Below, in pieces: positions 51,661 through 60,828 of a stretch of DNA of 64,000 nt; positions within the stretch are counted from its first letter, which is position 1, and every line of letters starts with the position of its first letter. The DNA is from Mycolicibacterium sediminis. Its GTDB lineage: Bacteria; Actinomycetota; Actinomycetes; Mycobacteriales; Mycobacteriaceae. The translations under genes were made by a program, and so were the position numbers. Location: positions 6,138,001 through 6,202,000 of the forward strand of contig NZ_AP022588.1 of assembly GCF_010731735.1 (NCBI RefSeq), read 5' to 3'. The notes under the pieces were generated by a model. It was not told where the DNA came from. It did no database searches and worked only from the letters and a program-made list of their open reading frames with translations.

Positions 51661-53015
51661 CGGCCCCGGTCGACGGCGGGGGTGCCGTCGAACGCCCCGG
51701 AGTGCCGCCCGATCCGCTCGATGCGGATGGTCGCGGTCGCCTCGTGGGCGGCCAGGCCCTCGAAGGCCGAGATGCGCTCGACGGCCGGTGCGAGCGCCGC
51801 CGTCGCCTCGCGCTGCGCCCGCTGATAGGTCAGCGGCTTGAGGAAGCGCGAGACTGAGAGACCTGCGTTGTAGCGGGCTGTCTTCCCCGTCGGCAGAACG
51901 TGATTGGTGCCCGCGATGCCCTTGTCGGAGTAGGCGACGGTGCTCCACGGGCCGATGAACAGCGACCCGTAGTTGCGCAGTTCCTTGAGGAAGAACTCGT
52001 CGTCGTCGGTCTGGACCTCGAGGTGTTCGGGACCGAGCACGTCGGAGATCGCCGCGGCCTGGGCGCGGTCCTGGGCGACCACCACGGAGCCGAAGTCCCG
52101 CCACGCCGCACCGGCGATCTCGCGGGTGGCCAGCGTCTCCAGTTGGCGTTCGATCGCCTCGATGACCCTGCGGCCCAACGACTCCGACGTCGTGATGAGC
52201 GCGGCCGGTGAGTTGGGGCCGTGCTCGGCCTGACCCAGCAGGTCGGCAGCCACCCACTCGGGGTCGGCGGTCTCGTCGGCCAGCACGGCGACCTCCGACG
52301 GGCCGGCCAGTAGGTCGATGCCCACCTGGCCGAACAGCTGCCGCTTCGCCTCGGTGACGAACGCGTTGCCCGCACCCACCAGCATGTCGACGGGCGCCTC
52401 GCCGAGGAGGCCGAATGCCATGGCGCCCAGTGCCTGTACGCCACCGACTGCGAAGACGCGGTCGGCACGGGACAGGTACGCGCCGTACAGCACCGCGGGG
52501 TGCGCGCCGTGCTCGCCCGACGGCGGCGTGCAGGCCACCACCGTGGGCACGCCCGCGGCCTTGGCCACGCCGACCGTCATGAACGCGCTGGCGAGCAGCG
52601 GGAACCGACCTGCGGGCAGGTACGCCCCGACACGGCTCACCGGGATGTACTGGACGCCGCCGACGACGCCCGGGGCGAGGTCGACCTCGAAGTCCGATAG
52701 GTGCGAGCGCTGCGCGGTGGCGAAGCGGTTGGTGCGTTCGTGGCCGAGTTCCAGCGCCGCCCGCACGTCTGCGGGCAGGGCGTCGCCGCTCCTGCGGAGG
52801 TCGTCGGCCGTCACCTCGAGGTCGCCGGTCCACCCGTCGAGCTCCTCGGCGTAGCCGCGGACGGCGTCAAGGCCGTTGCGCTCGATGTCGGACAGCATCT
52901 CCGACACGCGTTCGACGACCTTCGGGTCGCGCTGTGCGGGAGGGCCGTCGACGGCGGGCTTCTTCAGCCAGGTGAACGGACCGAGGGCGCGGGCTTCGTC
53001 AGCGGTGATCTGCAT
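51657..53015 (-). CDS. HisD-like NAD-dependent alcohol/aldehyde dehydrogenase
   Basis: 452-residue histidinol-dehydrogenase homologue: GRVGAYLPAGRFPLLASAFMTVGVAKAAGV-type core, DLLAGPSEVAVLADETADP, AEHGPNSPAALIT with metal His, GTNHVLPTGKTARY and the C-terminal EGLAAHEATATIRIERI. Real HisD is usually in a his operon; this one sits in a catabolic operon with a nitrilase and a permease, so it is more likely a four-electron oxidase of an alcohol (HpsN-like or a new substrate). Confidence 0.88.
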   Translation of the reverse strand: MQITADEARALGPFTWLKKPAVDGPPAQRDPKVVERVSEMLSDIERNGLDAVRGYAEELDGWTGDLEVTADDLRRSGDALPADVRAALELGHERTNRFATAQRSHLSDFEVDLAPGVVGGVQYIPVSRVGAYLPAGRFPLLASAFMTVGVAKAAGVPTVVACTPPSGEHGAHPAVLYGAYLSRADRVFAVGGVQALGAMAFGLLGEAPVDMLVGAGNAFVTEAKRQLFGQVGIDLLAGPSEVAVLADETADPEWVAADLLGQAEHGPNSPAALITTSESLGRRVIEAIERQLETLATREIAGAAWRDFGSVVVAQDRAQAAAISDVLGPEHLEVQTDDDEFFLKELRNYGSLFIGPWSTVAYSDKGIAGTNHVLPTGKTARYNAGLSVSRFLKPLTYQRAQREATAALAPAVERISAFEGLAAHEATATIRIERIGRHSGAFDGTPAVDRGR

Positions 53016-53061
53016 GTCGGCGACGCTAAACCGAATTCTGCCGCAGGACTAGATGGGCGAT

Positions 53062-53080
53062 TCCTGCGCAAACCACAGGA
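53062..53080. promoter_or_regulatory. candidate LysR-type binding site upstream of the HisD-like gene
   Basis: TCCTG-N9-CAGGA dyad in the 70-bp gap between the LysR gene and the HisD-like gene, ~47 bp before the latter's start. Position and symmetry suit a LysR activator. Confidence 0.35.
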
Positions 53081-53085
53081 TGACC

Positions 53086-54045
53086 CTATGCCTGCGCGAA
53101 ACGATCGATCAGCGGCACCGCGGGACCGCCTCCGCGCGGCGCCGTCGTGACCGGAAGGTCGCGCACGGTGTCGATCGCCAGCCGGGCGAACTCCCGCGTC
53201 GCGTTCGACAGCGGACGCCCGCGGTGCTGGGCCAGCGCGATGGTGTCGTACAGCGGTTCGGCGAACGGCGCAGTGTGCAGTCCGGCGGGGAAGGCGTCGC
53301 TGTGGACGACGGCGCCGCTGACGATGGTGTCGCCGACGTTGGCGGCCACCAGTTTCAGCGCGGACTCGACGTGCTCGATCTCGATCATCGGCTCCAGGCG
53401 CAGGCCCGCGAGCTGCGCGCGCTCGGCGAGCTGGCGCCGCGTCGGGTCCTTCCACCCGTAGTGCGCGTCGTACAGCACTAGCGTCGCCTCCGCGAAACGC
53501 TCGATGGTGACGGGCTTCTCGGTGTGGGTGGGGTCGGCGCTGACGTAGAACACCTCGTCGCGCAGCAGTGGCTGGACGGTCAGGTCCTCGTCGTCGATGG
53601 GCAGGATCAGCATGCCCGCCTCGATCTCACCGGCCTGGATGGCCGCGGCGGTCTCGGCGGAGTTCTGGCCGACCAGGCGCACGCGCACCGACGGGTAGCG
53701 CATGTGGAACGTCTGGACGAGGTGCGAGAGCAGGTAGTAGTCGGCGTTGCGGGGCACCCCGAACGTCGCGGTCCCGCCGCCGAGTGAGCCCACCGACCGC
53801 ACCGCCTGGACACCGCCGTCGGCGGCGTGGACGGACTGCTGGGCGTAGGGCAGCAGTTCCTGGCCCGCGGCGGTGAGCGCGAGACGGCGGCTGCCCCGGA
53901 CGAACAGCTGCGCGCCGAGTTCGTCCTCCAGTCTGCGGACGAGTTCGGATACCGACGCCTGCGCCACCTGCATGGCCTCGGCGGCAGCGGTGAACGAGCC
54001 GAGCCGCTCGGCCTCGACGAACGCCCGCAGCTGGTTGAGCGTCAT
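53086..54045 (-). CDS. LysR-family transcriptional regulator
   Basis: 319-residue LysR protein: HTH at ~5-60 (MTLNQLRAFVEAERLGSFTA, AQASVSELVRRLEDELGAQLFVR) and a substrate-binding domain (~90-300; ATFGVPRNADYYLLSHLV). Located immediately before the HisD-like operon on the same strand, so it is its probable activator; the inducer may be the permease substrate. Confidence 0.93.
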   Translation of the reverse strand: MTLNQLRAFVEAERLGSFTAAAEAMQVAQASVSELVRRLEDELGAQLFVRGSRRLALTAAGQELLPYAQQSVHAADGGVQAVRSVGSLGGGTATFGVPRNADYYLLSHLVQTFHMRYPSVRVRLVGQNSAETAAAIQAGEIEAGMLILPIDDEDLTVQPLLRDEVFYVSADPTHTEKPVTIERFAEATLVLYDAHYGWKDPTRRQLAERAQLAGLRLEPMIEIEHVESALKLVAANVGDTIVSGAVVHSDAFPAGLHTAPFAEPLYDTIALAQHRGRPLSNATREFARLAIDTVRDLPVTTAPRGGGPAVPLIDRFAQA

Positions 54046-54140
54046 GCTCCGGAGACTATGTGCTGCGCCGGGTCACCGCTGCCGAGCGTGACGTTCGGCG
54101 GGTGGCTAGGACTTCAGTGCTGAGCGGCCAGGTTCCATGT

Positions 54141-54172
54141 GCCCGCCTTTGCGCGACAAGTAGCGACATTCG
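54141..54172 (+). repeat. left arm of a 32-bp inverted repeat pair
   Basis: Starts GCCCGCCTTTGCGCGACAAG and ends in ACATTCG. Its partner at 54613-54644 is the reverse complement with 28 of 32 positions identical, and the core GCGACAAGT-N-GCGACA is nearly the same in both. The two arms bracket the small wHTH-like gene. Confidence 0.7.
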
Positions 54173-54182
54173 CGTCCGGGCG

Positions 54183-54521
54183 TCACTCGAAGAGCCAATC
54201 CGGGGCGGTGGACGAGTCCTGCGGACGGTGCGGAAGTGCTCGTTCACGCAGTTCTGCCACCCGACGATCGATCCGCCATTCGGTTGCCCTCGGCAGATAG
54301 CCGGGCCCATAGATCGTCCGCCCACGCTTGTAGACCCGTCCCAGGCGGACCTCCCAGCGCAGCGCGTCGGAGACGGCCTTCGAAGGGCGCCCCGATACAC
54401 CGAAGCCGAGGTGCTCGAGGACCACGACCAGTTCGGCGACGGTGCGGTCACCGTGTCGGGCCAGATGGTTGGTCAGGACGTAGCGCAGTTCGATGCCGCG
54501 TAACAGCAGTGATTCGGCCAT
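54183..54521 (-). CDS. small winged-helix-like protein inside inverted repeats
   Basis: 112-residue basic protein: LRGIELRYVLTNHLARHGDR, a probable HTH (TVAELVVVLEHLGFGVSGRPS with KAVSDALRWEVRLGRV), and a turn YKRGRTIYGPG. Resembles conserved mycobacterial proteins whose function I do not know. ATG at 54521 used; GTG at 54542 in frame. Its stop is 11 bp from one inverted repeat and its start region 92 bp from the other. Confidence 0.68.
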   Translation of the reverse strand: MAESLLLRGIELRYVLTNHLARHGDRTVAELVVVLEHLGFGVSGRPSKAVSDALRWEVRLGRVYKRGRTIYGPGYLPRATEWRIDRRVAELRERALPHRPQDSSTAPDWLFE

Positions 54522-54612
54522 GTCCCGAGCGTCACGTGCCACACCGACGGCCCACGTCTCGGATGCCCCGGCGGCAGGTTCCCTGTGCGCAGCCGGCCAA
54601 CTGGGGACACAA

Positions 54613-54644
54613 CGATTGTCGCGACTTGTCGCTCAGAGGCGGGC
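54613..54644 (-). repeat. right arm of a 32-bp inverted repeat pair
   Basis: Reverse complement of the left arm at 54141-54172 with 4 mismatches in 32. No obvious target-site duplication outside the arms. Confidence 0.7.
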
Positions 54645-54697
54645 AGGTCGATCACACTGCGCCGGAGACCTGCACCCAGCGGCCTCTAAAGCGCCGC

Positions 54698-56518
54698 TCA
54701 GACGAGCGAGTCCACCCAGGCGCGGTGCAGCGCGGCGTACCGTCCGCCGCCCGCGATCAGCTCGTCGGGTGGGCCGTCCTCCACGATCCGGCCGTGCTCG
54801 AGCACCAGCACGCGGTCGGCGATCTGCACGGTGGACAGGCGGTGCGCGATCACCAGCGCCGTGCGCTCCGCGAGCACGGTGGCCAAAGCGCGCTGCACCA
54901 TCCGCTCACTGGGGATGTCGAGTGACGACGTCGCCTCGTCGAGGATCAGCACGGCGGGGTCGGCGAGGAACGCCCGGGCGAACGCGATCAGCTGCCGCTG
55001 ACCCGCGGACAGCCGCCCGCCGCGCTTGGCGACGTCGGTCTCGTACCCCTCGGGCATCGCGTCGATGAATCGCGACGCGCCAACGGCTTCGGCGGCCTCG
55101 CGCACCTCGTCGTCGGTGGCGTCGGGGCGGCCGAACCGGATGTTGTCCGCGATGGTCCCCTCGAACATGAAGTTCTCCTGGGTGACCATGACGACGTGGC
55201 GGCGCAACTCGCCCTGCGTCAGGTCGCGCAGGTCGTGGCCGTCGAGCGTCACCGTGCCCGACGTCGGGTCGTAGAACCGGGCGATCAGCTTCGCGATCGT
55301 CGTCTTGCCCGCACCCGTCGTCCCCACCAGGGCCACCGTCTGCCCCGCCGGCACCTCGAGGTTCAGCCCCGGCAGCACCGGCCGGTCGGCGACGTAGGAG
55401 AACTCGACGTCGCGAAAGGCGACGTCGCCCTTGACCGCGGGCAGGTGGACCGGCCGGGCCGGATCCTCGATCGCCGGCCGCTGCGCCAGCACGCCCGCGA
55501 TCTTCTCCAGCGCGGCGGCCGCCGACTGGAAGGTGTTGAAGAACTGCGTGATCTCCTGCATCGGCTCGAAGAACATCCGCAGGTAGAGCAGGAACGCCGC
55601 GAGCGTGCCGATCGTCATCTCGCCGTGCAGCACCCGGTAACCGCCGTACAGCAGCACCAGGCCGGTCGTGACGTTGCCGACGAGCTTGGTCGCCGGCATG
55701 AAGATCGCCAGCAGCTTGAAGGCGCGCTCGTTGATGTCGCGGTACTGATCCGCGACGTCCTCGAAGATCTCCTGGTTGCGTGGCTCCCGACGGTAGGCCT
55801 GCACCGCCTTGATGCCCGTCATCGTCTCGACGAACTGCACGATGACCAGCGCCGCGCTCTCGCGGACCTTCAGGTAGACCTTCGCCGACTGCGTGCGGAA
55901 CCACCAGATCAGGCCGACCATGATCGGGAACACGCCCAGGCAGACCAGGCCGAGCTTGACGTCGAGCACCACCAGCAGCACCGCCGTGCCGCCGAGGGTC
56001 AGCACCGCGGTGATCAGGCTGTCGAACCCGGTCTGCAGCATGTCCTGCAGCGCGTCGACGTCGTTGGTGGAGCGGCTCACCACCCGGCCGGAGGTGTAGC
56101 GGTCGTGGAACGCCACGTCGAGCTGCTGGAAGTGCCGGAAGATCTGCTGCCGCAACGACAGCAGCACGCGCTGGCCGATGCGTCCCGAACGGCGCAGGAA
56201 GTACATCCGGCTCGTCGCCTGCACCGCCACCACGCCGCACAGCGCCGCGACGATCGTCAGCAGCTCGCCCGCCGCGCCGCGCTCGACGATCGGCGGGATG
56301 CCGTGGTCGATGCCGCGCTGCACCAGCAGCGGCACCGACAGCCGGGCGACGTTCTCCAGGACGACGATGACGGCGAGCAGCGCCACCGTCCTCTTGTACG
56401 GCCGCAGCAGGGAACCCAGCAGCGAACGGGCCTCCCGGCGGCGCGACACCGTCTCGTCGATGGGCAGGTCACCGGTCTCGTCGGAGACCGTCCGCCCGCG
56501 CCAGTCCGTCACGCTCAC
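54698..56518 (-). CDS. ABC exporter half-transporter (canonical Walker B)
   Basis: 606-residue fused membrane-plus-ATPase protein: six-helix domain (~40-330) and NBD with Walker A GTTGAGKTT, a slightly off signature LSAGQRQ, and Walker B VLILDEATSSLD with the catalytic Glu. The partner gene upstream (overlap GTGA) carries an Asp in that place, so the two probably form a heterodimeric exporter with one strong and one weak ATP site. Exports drugs or lipids. Confidence 0.93.
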   Translation of the reverse strand: MSVTDWRGRTVSDETGDLPIDETVSRRREARSLLGSLLRPYKRTVALLAVIVVLENVARLSVPLLVQRGIDHGIPPIVERGAAGELLTIVAALCGVVAVQATSRMYFLRRSGRIGQRVLLSLRQQIFRHFQQLDVAFHDRYTSGRVVSRSTNDVDALQDMLQTGFDSLITAVLTLGGTAVLLVVLDVKLGLVCLGVFPIMVGLIWWFRTQSAKVYLKVRESAALVIVQFVETMTGIKAVQAYRREPRNQEIFEDVADQYRDINERAFKLLAIFMPATKLVGNVTTGLVLLYGGYRVLHGEMTIGTLAAFLLYLRMFFEPMQEITQFFNTFQSAAAALEKIAGVLAQRPAIEDPARPVHLPAVKGDVAFRDVEFSYVADRPVLPGLNLEVPAGQTVALVGTTGAGKTTIAKLIARFYDPTSGTVTLDGHDLRDLTQGELRRHVVMVTQENFMFEGTIADNIRFGRPDATDDEVREAAEAVGASRFIDAMPEGYETDVAKRGGRLSAGQRQLIAFARAFLADPAVLILDEATSSLDIPSERMVQRALATVLAERTALVIAHRLSTVQIADRVLVLEHGRIVEDGPPDELIAGGGRYAALHRAWVDSLV

Positions 56519-58302
56519 AGGGCGGCCTCCGCGAGATCGTCGTCCGCCGCCAGCAGGTAACGGTATTCCGGCACGTCGGCGAGCAGTTGGGCGTGGGTGC
56601 CCACGTGGGTGATGGTGCCGCCCTCGAGCAGTGCGACGCGGTCGGCGAGCAGCACCGTCGACGCCCGGTGGGCGACGACGACACCGGTGACGTCACCGAG
56701 CATGCGCTCCAGCGCCTCGGTCACGCGTGCCTCGGTGTGCACGTCGAGGGCGGACAGGGTGTCGTCGAGGACCAGGATCGCCGGCTTGGCGAGGATCGCG
56801 CGGGCCAGCGAAAGGCGTTGCCGCTGACCGCCGGACAGGCTCATGCCCTGCTCGCCGATCCTGGTGTCGAGGCCGAACGGCAGGTCGTAGACGAAGTTCG
56901 CCGCGGCGACGTCGATCGCCTCGGCCAGCTGCTCCTCGGTGGCCGTCGGATTGCCGAGCCGAAGGTTCTCCGCCACCGACATCGAGAACAGCGTGGGATC
57001 CTCGAACGCCGTCGCCACCGCACTGCGCAGCGCGGTCAACGACATGTCGCGGACGTCGATGCCGTCGACCAGGATCCTGCCCTCGCTGACGTCGTGCAGC
57101 CGCGAGAACAGCGACGCGAGAACGGACTTGCCCGATCCCGTCGAGCCGACGAGGGCGAGGGTCTCGCCCGGTTCGACCGTCACGCTCACGTGGCGCAGCG
57201 CGAAGGCGTCCGTGTCCGGGAACCGGAATCCGACGTCGACGAGTTCCAGCCTGCCGCCGTGCGGCACGTCGTCGATCGGTCCGTCGTGGATGTCGCGGGT
57301 GGCGTCGAAGACGTCGGCGACGCGATCGGCGGCGGTGAAGGACTCCTGCGTCATCGACAGCAGGAAGCCCAGCGAGGCGATCGGCCACACCAGCGACAGC
57401 ATCATCGTGATGAAGGCGACCAGCGTGCCCAGCGTCACCTGGCCCATGCCCGCGGCGTAGGCGCCGAACCCGAGCACCAGGATCAGCGTGATGTTGGGGA
57501 TCACCTCGAGCAGCGTCCAGAACTTCGCGGACACCGCCACCTTGTTCACCTCGGTGTCGTACAGCGCGCGGGCCTTCTGGTCGAAGCGGTCGAACGAGTA
57601 GTCCTCGCGTCCGAACGACTTGACCACGCGCATGCCCAGCGCGGCCTCCTCGACGTCGGTCGCCACGTGACCGGCCTGGTCCTGCGACAGCCGCGACAGC
57701 TTGGTGAACTTGCGCTGGAAGTGCAGCACCGTCAACGTGATCGGGACGACCGAGACGACGACCACGACGCCCAGCGGCCAGTACATCGACAGCAGGATGG
57801 CCGTCACCACGACGATCTGAATCAGGTTGAGCACCAGGAAGAGCAGCCCGAAGGAGAGGAACTGCCGGATGGCGCTGAGGTCGTTCATCACGCGGGACAG
57901 CAGCTGCCCCGACTGCCACCGGCCGTGGAACGACATGGGCAGGATCTGTAGCCGGGCGTAGAGGTCCTTGCGGATGTCCGCCTCGACGCCCAGCGTGGCG
58001 CGCGCGACGAGCCAGCGCCGGATGAACCACAGCAGCGCCTCGGTGATGCCGATGCCCATCGCGGCCGCGCCGAGCACCCAGAGGCCCTGCTGGTCCTGGT
58101 TGCGGATCGGGCCGTCGATGACCGCCCGCGTCATCAGCGGGATGACGATGGTGGCACCGGTGCTGGCGAGCGCGATGATCGACATCAGCACCCACCGCCA
58201 CCGGTACGGCAGCAGGTAGGGCAGCAGCCGGATCAGCGACGACGAGCCACGGGCGACCGCGGGCGGCGGCGAGATCGCGGGCTCGCGAGACAGTCGTGTC
58301 AT
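56515..58302 (-). CDS. ABC exporter half-transporter (degenerate Walker B)
   Basis: 595-residue half-transporter: membrane domain ~25-310, Walker A GSTGSGKSV, signature LSGGQRQRL, but Walker B reads ILVLDDTLSALD, with Asp in place of the catalytic Glu. This is the classical layout of the weak-site partner in heterodimeric exporters. Overlaps the upstream 625-residue ABC gene by 4 bp (ATGA). Confidence 0.92.
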   Translation of the reverse strand: MTRLSREPAISPPPAVARGSSSLIRLLPYLLPYRWRWVLMSIIALASTGATIVIPLMTRAVIDGPIRNQDQQGLWVLGAAAMGIGITEALLWFIRRWLVARATLGVEADIRKDLYARLQILPMSFHGRWQSGQLLSRVMNDLSAIRQFLSFGLLFLVLNLIQIVVVTAILLSMYWPLGVVVVVSVVPITLTVLHFQRKFTKLSRLSQDQAGHVATDVEEAALGMRVVKSFGREDYSFDRFDQKARALYDTEVNKVAVSAKFWTLLEVIPNITLILVLGFGAYAAGMGQVTLGTLVAFITMMLSLVWPIASLGFLLSMTQESFTAADRVADVFDATRDIHDGPIDDVPHGGRLELVDVGFRFPDTDAFALRHVSVTVEPGETLALVGSTGSGKSVLASLFSRLHDVSEGRILVDGIDVRDMSLTALRSAVATAFEDPTLFSMSVAENLRLGNPTATEEQLAEAIDVAAANFVYDLPFGLDTRIGEQGMSLSGGQRQRLSLARAILAKPAILVLDDTLSALDVHTEARVTEALERMLGDVTGVVVAHRASTVLLADRVALLEGGTITHVGTHAQLLADVPEYRYLLAADDDLAEAAL

Positions 58303-60176
58303 GCAGCGGCCCCGTCGCTGAACTGCGTCTCGTACAGACGCGTGTAGCGGCCCCGCCGGGCCAACAGCTGGGTGTGCGTCCCGCGCTCGACGATCCGGCC
58401 GTCCTCCACGACGAGGATGACGTCGGCGGCGCGGATCGTGGACAACCGGTGGGCGATGACGATCGACGTCCGACCCGCCAGTGCCTCCGCCAGGGCCTGC
58501 TGCACGGCCGCCTCCGACTCCGAGTCCAGCGACGCCGTCGCCTCGTCGAGGACGACGACCCGCGACCGGCCGAGCAGCAGCCGCGCGATGGTCAGGCGCT
58601 GGCGCTGACCGCCGGAGAGCCGGTAGCCACGTTCACCCACGATGGTGTCCAGACCATCGGGCATGTCGGCGATCACGTCGGCCAGGCGGGCCCGCCGCAG
58701 GGCCTCCCACAGCTCGTCGTCGGTCCGCTCGTCGGTGCCGAGGGTGAGGTTGGACCGGATCGACTCGTGGAACAGGTGGCCGTCCTGGGTGACCACGCCG
58801 ACGGTGTCCTGCAGCGACTCGAAGGTCAGATCGCGCACGTCGACGCCCGCGAGCCGCACTGCACCGGACGACACGTCGTACAGCCGCGCCACCAGGGAGG
58901 CGGTGGTCGACTTGCCTGCGCCGGACGACCCGACGAGCGCCACCATCTGACCGGGTTCGGCGCGGAACGAGATTCCATGCAGCACTTCGTCTCCGCCGCG
59001 GTCGTCGAGCACCGCGACCTCCTCGAGCGAGGCCAGCGACACCTCGGTCGCCGAGGGGTAGCCGAACCGGACGTCGTCGAACTCGACGGTGACCGGGCCG
59101 TCGGGGACCGCGCGGGCGTCGGGCTTCTCCTGGATGAGCGGCACCAGGTCGAGGACCTCGAAGACGCGCTCGAAACTGACGAGCGCACTGGCGATCTCGA
59201 CGCGGGCGTTGGCCAGCGCGGTGAGCGGCGCGTACAACCGGGTGAGCAGCAGTGCCAGCGAGACGATGGCCCCGGCCTCCAACTGCCCTCCGATCGCGAG
59301 CACGCCGCCCAGGCCGTAGACCAGTGCCAGCGCGAGCGCGGACATCAACGTCAGCGAGCTGAGGAACGTCGCCTGCAGCATCGAGGTCTTGACGCCGATG
59401 TCGCGGACCCGACCGGCGCGGGTGGCGAACTCCTCGGATTCCCGCGCGGGGCTGCCGAAGAGCTTCACGAGCGTCGCGCCCGGCGCGGAGAAGCGCTCGG
59501 TCATCTGGGTGTTCATCGTCGCGTTGTTGATCGCGCTCTCGCGGCTCAGCGTCGCCATGGACCGGCCGATCCGGCGCGCGGGCAGCAGGAACAGCGGCGT
59601 CAGCAGGAGCGAGAGCAGCGTGATCTGCCACGAGATGCCCAGCATGACGACGAGCGTCAGCGTCAGGGTGACGACGTTCGACACGACGCCCGACAGCGTG
59701 TCGGAGAACGCGCGCTGGGCACCGATGACGTCGTTGCCCAGGCGGCTGACCAGCGCGCCGGTTCGGGTCCTGGTGAAGAAGGCGACGGGCATGCGCTGCA
59801 CGTGGTCGAACACCGCGGTGCGCAGGTCCAGGATCAGGCCCTCGCCGATCGTCGACGACAGCCACCGGGTGAGCATCGTGACCGCGGTCTCCGCGAAGGC
59901 GACGGCGGCGATGATGGCGGCGATGACCACGACGGTCGCCGGCGCGCCACCGTTGACGATCGCGTCGACGACCTTGCCCGCCAGCAGCGGGGTCGCGACG
60001 GCGAGCAGCGCTCCGACGACGCTGACGCCGACGAAGAAGCCCAGCCTGCGGTGGTGCCGTGCGGAGAACTGCCAGATGCGTCGGAGCAGGCCGCGGTTCG
60101 CAAGCTCGCGCAGTTCACCGCCGCGTGCCCGGGTTTGCCGGTACAGCGTCTGTCGCGCGACGGTCTCCAAGTTCAT
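58299..60176 (-). CDS. ABC exporter half-transporter (first gene of the operon)
   Basis: 625-residue half-transporter with an extended charged N-terminus (ARQTLYRQTRARGGELRELAN), membrane domain ~45-330, Walker A GSSGAGKST, LSGGQRQRL and VVVLDEATASLD. The NBD is fully canonical, so this one can work as a homodimer. The ATG at 60176 is set by the MerR-type promoter: 6 nt after the -10, leaderless. Three ABC genes are translationally coupled behind it. Confidence 0.92.
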   Translation of the reverse strand: MNLETVARQTLYRQTRARGGELRELANRGLLRRIWQFSARHHRRLGFFVGVSVVGALLAVATPLLAGKVVDAIVNGGAPATVVVIAAIIAAVAFAETAVTMLTRWLSSTIGEGLILDLRTAVFDHVQRMPVAFFTRTRTGALVSRLGNDVIGAQRAFSDTLSGVVSNVVTLTLTLVVMLGISWQITLLSLLLTPLFLLPARRIGRSMATLSRESAINNATMNTQMTERFSAPGATLVKLFGSPARESEEFATRAGRVRDIGVKTSMLQATFLSSLTLMSALALALVYGLGGVLAIGGQLEAGAIVSLALLLTRLYAPLTALANARVEIASALVSFERVFEVLDLVPLIQEKPDARAVPDGPVTVEFDDVRFGYPSATEVSLASLEEVAVLDDRGGDEVLHGISFRAEPGQMVALVGSSGAGKSTTASLVARLYDVSSGAVRLAGVDVRDLTFESLQDTVGVVTQDGHLFHESIRSNLTLGTDERTDDELWEALRRARLADVIADMPDGLDTIVGERGYRLSGGQRQRLTIARLLLGRSRVVVLDEATASLDSESEAAVQQALAEALAGRTSIVIAHRLSTIRAADVILVVEDGRIVERGTHTQLLARRGRYTRLYETQFSDGAAA

Positions 60177-60182
60177 GTCATC

Positions 60183-60213
60183 ACCGTAAAACCTCAACAA
60201 TAGGTGAGGTCAA
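60183..60213 (-). promoter_or_regulatory. MerR-type promoter/operator of the ABC exporter operon
   Basis: On the minus strand: TTGACC (-35) at 60213-60208, then 19 bp, then TACGGT (-10) at 60188-60183. A dyad ACCTCA-N8-TGAGGT fills the spacer and overlaps the -35. A 19-bp spacer with a central dyad is the hallmark of promoters activated by MerR-family proteins; the arm sequence (CCTCA ... TGAGG) resembles the SoxR/MerR box. No MerR gene is in the window. Confidence 0.68.
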
Positions 60214-60250
60214 ACCATTTCCCAGCCGTGAAATGGCATGCCGACCTCGT

Positions 60251-60298
60251 GAACCGCCCCCGACCCGAACATGGGATTACCCCCGTTTCGGGTGGTTC
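60251..60298 (-). terminator. possible hairpin after the GRDP-like gene
   Basis: ACCCGAA pairs TTCGGGT and, further out, GAACC pairs GGTTC with a 7-nt bulge; loop ~14 nt. It begins inside the stop region of the minus-strand gene at 60297. No U-run, so only a weak candidate terminator. Confidence 0.3.
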
Positions 60299-60782
60299 AG
60301 ACCCTGCGAAGATCCTGTTCGACAGCTGTGACCTGCGTCGCGGACACGCCCCACGGTTCGGGCACCCCGATGCGGCGGTCCAGGTCCCACAGGACGCACT
60401 GCTCCCCCGGCGCTGCGACGACCGACCAGGCGACGACCGTGCGGCGGAGCTGCTCGGACATCGGGTCACCGGTGACCCCGGGCGGGGCCCCGCCGTCCGG
60501 GTGGTGATGCAGGAACCGGCCGTACGCCGACCGGCAGAACGCCGCGTACCTGGCCGTACAGAGGATGAAGCCGTGCCACGCCTCGTCGACGGCGTGCGAC
60601 GGCATCCCGATGACCTCGCCGTCGTGTAGGGCCGCGGCGCAGCACCGCAGCCACTGACGCAGCCCCAGGTCGACCAACTCCCGCGGCTGCCACGGGCAGG
60701 TCCGGAACACCGCCTCGGGTAGTTCCAGATCGGCGACGGCGCCGTTCGCCCGGCGGACGGCCGAACCACGCCTGACGAGCAC
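60297..60782 (-). CDS. GRDP-like (glycine-rich-domain-type) protein
   Basis: 161-residue protein with the GRDP-like pattern: MPSHAVDEAWHGFILCTARYA (D-x-x-W-H) followed by FCRSAYGRFLHHHPDGG. Such domains are described beside Gly/Cys-rich proteins in plants and bacteria, role unknown. GTG start. It is divergent (46 bp) from the Gly/Cys-rich membrane peptide gene, suggesting a shared system. Confidence 0.7.
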   Translation of the reverse strand: MLVRRGSAVRRANGAVADLELPEAVFRTCPWQPRELVDLGLRQWLRCCAAALHDGEVIGMPSHAVDEAWHGFILCTARYAAFCRSAYGRFLHHHPDGGAPPGVTGDPMSEQLRRTVVAWSVVAAPGEQCVLWDLDRRIGVPEPWGVSATQVTAVEQDLRRV

Positions 60783-60828
60783 GTCGTCACCCTATGCGCG
60801 GACACCGCGAACGTCGTAGCCTTCGGCC

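Noticed and set aside
51657..53015. Calling this gene hisD of histidine biosynthesis.
   Set aside because: No his genes around it; it is coupled to a nitrilase and a permease behind a LysR regulator.
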